7,394 bases of DNA from Chitinophagaceae bacterium (lineage in GTDB: Bacteria; Bacteroidota; Bacteroidia; Chitinophagales; Chitinophagaceae), in assembly GCA_025963615.1 (NCBI GenBank), contig JAOQAL010000141.1, positions 1 to 7,394 of the forward strand. Direction: 5' to 3'. How positions within the stretch are numbered: position 1 is the first letter of the stretch; each line of letters begins with the position of its first letter. Position numbers and translations under genes: made by a program. Under the pieces are notes generated by a model that did not search any database, was not told where the DNA came from, and was given only the letters and a program-made list of their open reading frames with translations. Of this stretch, positions 6,479 to 7,394 are shown piece after piece.

Positions 6479-7145
6479 AACTGCGGCTTTACTGGGTGCT
6501 ACCGGCATGATTGGTTCTTACCTGCTGGAACAATTGTTAAATGATCCCTGGTTTGACACCATACGGGTTATTGTGCGCAGGCCTTTTGCCAACAGCCATC
6601 CAAAGATAGAAGTAAAGCTGGTTGATTTCAACGATTATGAATCGCTTAAACTGGCTATTGATGGAAGCGACGTTCTTTTTTGCGCTATTGGCACCACACA
6701 AAAGAAGGTGAAAGGGGATAAAGAATTATATAGGAAAGTCGATTTTGATATCCCGGTAAAAGCAGAGAAGATCTGTGAAGAAACCGGCTGTAAAAAATTT
6801 GTAATCGTTAGTTCCGTTGGTGCCAACAGCCAAAGCGGCAACTTTTATTTGAAATTGAAAGGTGAATTAGAAAGCGTATTGGAACAAATGGGTCTGGAAG
6901 GAATGGAATCGGTTCATATCATGCAGCCGTCCATGTTACTTGGCAACAGAAAGGAGAAACGCCCTGGCGAAAAAATAGTACAGGGTGCTATGAGGTTTAT
7001 TTCTTTTATCCTTGCCGGTTCGTTACGGAAATATAAACCCATACACGGTAAAGTAGTAGCCGCCGCTATGCTAAATGCAGCCAAAACAGATAAGAAAGGT
7101 GTATTCAGGTATGGATATGATGAAATCATGGCTATGACCAGCTAA
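6468..7145 (+). CDS. NAD(P)H-binding atypical SDR, TIP30/HTATIP2-like oxidoreductase family
   Basis: A 225-residue soluble protein with a Rossmann fold. The dinucleotide motif is GATGMIG (10-16). An Arg pair after the second strand (VRRP, 36-39) suggests NADP(H). CAIGTTQKK (72-80) matches the TIP30-type block after strand 4, VSSVGANS (114-121) carries the active-site-like Ser, and Y127xxxK131 gives the SDR Tyr-Lys pair. QPSMLLGNR (153-161) is the usual segment before the small substrate-side region. Length is normal for the family. An in-frame TAA at 6447-6449 makes ATG 6468 the first start. The substrate is not known for bacterial members; the enzyme may be a nucleoside-diphosphate-sugar epimerase-like reductase or mainly a regulator. 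It is divergent from murB across 39 bp, so their control regions must overlap each other or the neighbouring coding sequence. This does not by itself imply a cell-wall role. Confidence 0.85.
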   Translation: MSAKTAALLGATGMIGSYLLEQLLNDPWFDTIRVIVRRPFANSHPKIEVKLVDFNDYESLKLAIDGSDVLFCAIGTTQKKVKGDKELYRKVDFDIPVKAEKICEETGCKKFVIVSSVGANSQSGNFYLKLKGELESVLEQMGLEGMESVHIMQPSMLLGNRKEKRPGEKIVQGAMRFISFILAGSLRKYKPIHGKVVAAAMLNAAKTDKKGVFRYGYDEIMAMTS

Positions 7146-7258
7146 GTAGTGTCTATCCTGGCAGCTTCTAAAAATTTTAACATGTAATCCGGGCAACTTT
7201 ATAAGGCAGATTCTTTATTATCAATAATACAATCCCCTTCTTTAAAATTTGCTGCTTT

Positions 7259-7384
7259 ATGAAATGGATCTTTACTATCTCCCTTGTATTATTTGAAGTA
7301 GCCGGCAGTGCCTTTGCTGAAACGATATGGCAAGAACTGGATCAAATCAATGCAAATTTTAAATGTGCGCAAAAAAATCATTGA
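7259..7384 (+). CDS. Short reading frame with Sec signal peptide (41 aa), possibly the frameshifted start of a longer secreted protein
   Basis: ATG 7259 opens a 41-codon frame ending at TGA 7382-7384. The first 20 residues (MKWIFTISLVLFEVAGSAFA) form a convincing signal peptide: Lys at position 2, a hydrophobic core and an S-A-F-A cleavage site before ETIWQELDQ. Only about 21 residues of mature protein follow, including one Cys. The stop comes directly after a run of seven A's (7371-7377). One base more or fewer there keeps a frame open to the window end: losing one A reads CAQKIIERKL, gaining one reads CAQKKSLNEN. It may therefore be a small secreted peptide, a broken gene or a sequencing indel. 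An in-frame TAA at 7202-7204 bounds the upstream side; no Shine-Dalgarno site is visible. I do not recognise the mature part. Confidence 0.5.
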   Translation: MKWIFTISLVLFEVAGSAFAETIWQELDQINANFKCAQKNH

Positions 7385-7394
7385 ACGAAAACTG

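Noticed and set aside
7146..7258. Terminator, tRNA or small RNA after the dehydrogenase gene
   Set aside because: I found no stable stem with a T-tract and no tRNA-like cloverleaf; AAAATTTG at 7244-7251 partly resembles a -7 element but has no matching -33 motif.

Overview
The window looks like chromosomal DNA from a member of the Bacteroidota, most plausibly a Chitinophagaceae/Sphingobacteriia-type bacterium. The reasons are a large multi-membrane DUF2723-family protein typical of that phylum, moderate GC with A-rich leaders lacking clear Shine-Dalgarno sites, and the style of the MoxR-like AAA+/VWA gene pair. This assignment is inference from gene content; no rRNA or other marker is present.

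Layout. (1) 1-2207, plus: the 3' part of a DUF2723 membrane protein (TMEM260-like, putative protein O-mannosyltransferase), cut by the left edge and closed by a strong intrinsic terminator at 2216-2242. (2) 2335-3432 and 3605-5134, plus: a cytoplasmic VWA-domain protein followed by a magnesium-chelatase-I/MoxR-like AAA+ ATPase. They are separated by 172 bp of noncoding DNA with two small related hairpins. (3) 5135-5414: a convergent intergenic region made almost wholly of a nested repeat, with an 81-bp pyrimidine-rich unit in three tandem copies, built from 7-bp sub-repeats, preceded by a partial inverted copy. The inverted and direct parts can fold into a 33-bp imperfect stem. (4) 5415-6428, minus: murB, peptidoglycan precursor synthesis. 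(5) 6468-7145, plus: a TIP30/HTATIP2-like atypical short-chain dehydrogenase, divergent from murB with only 39 bp between the preferred starts. (6) 7259-7384, plus: a 41-codon reading frame with a clear Sec signal peptide that stops just after a run of seven A's. It is either a small secreted protein or the frameshifted start of a longer gene running past the right edge.

How the genes relate. The VWA and AAA+ proteins very probably work together as an ATP-driven remodelling or metal-insertion/activation pair; the target is not evident locally. MurB and the DUF2723 protein both act in envelope biogenesis, but nothing shows that they are co-regulated. Most of the window is ordinary core genome. 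The least ordinary parts are the nested repeat between convergent genes, the AAA+ protein with Asn in its Walker B position plus a long unassigned C-terminal region, and the interrupted secreted reading frame at the right end. I found no convincing wholly new system.
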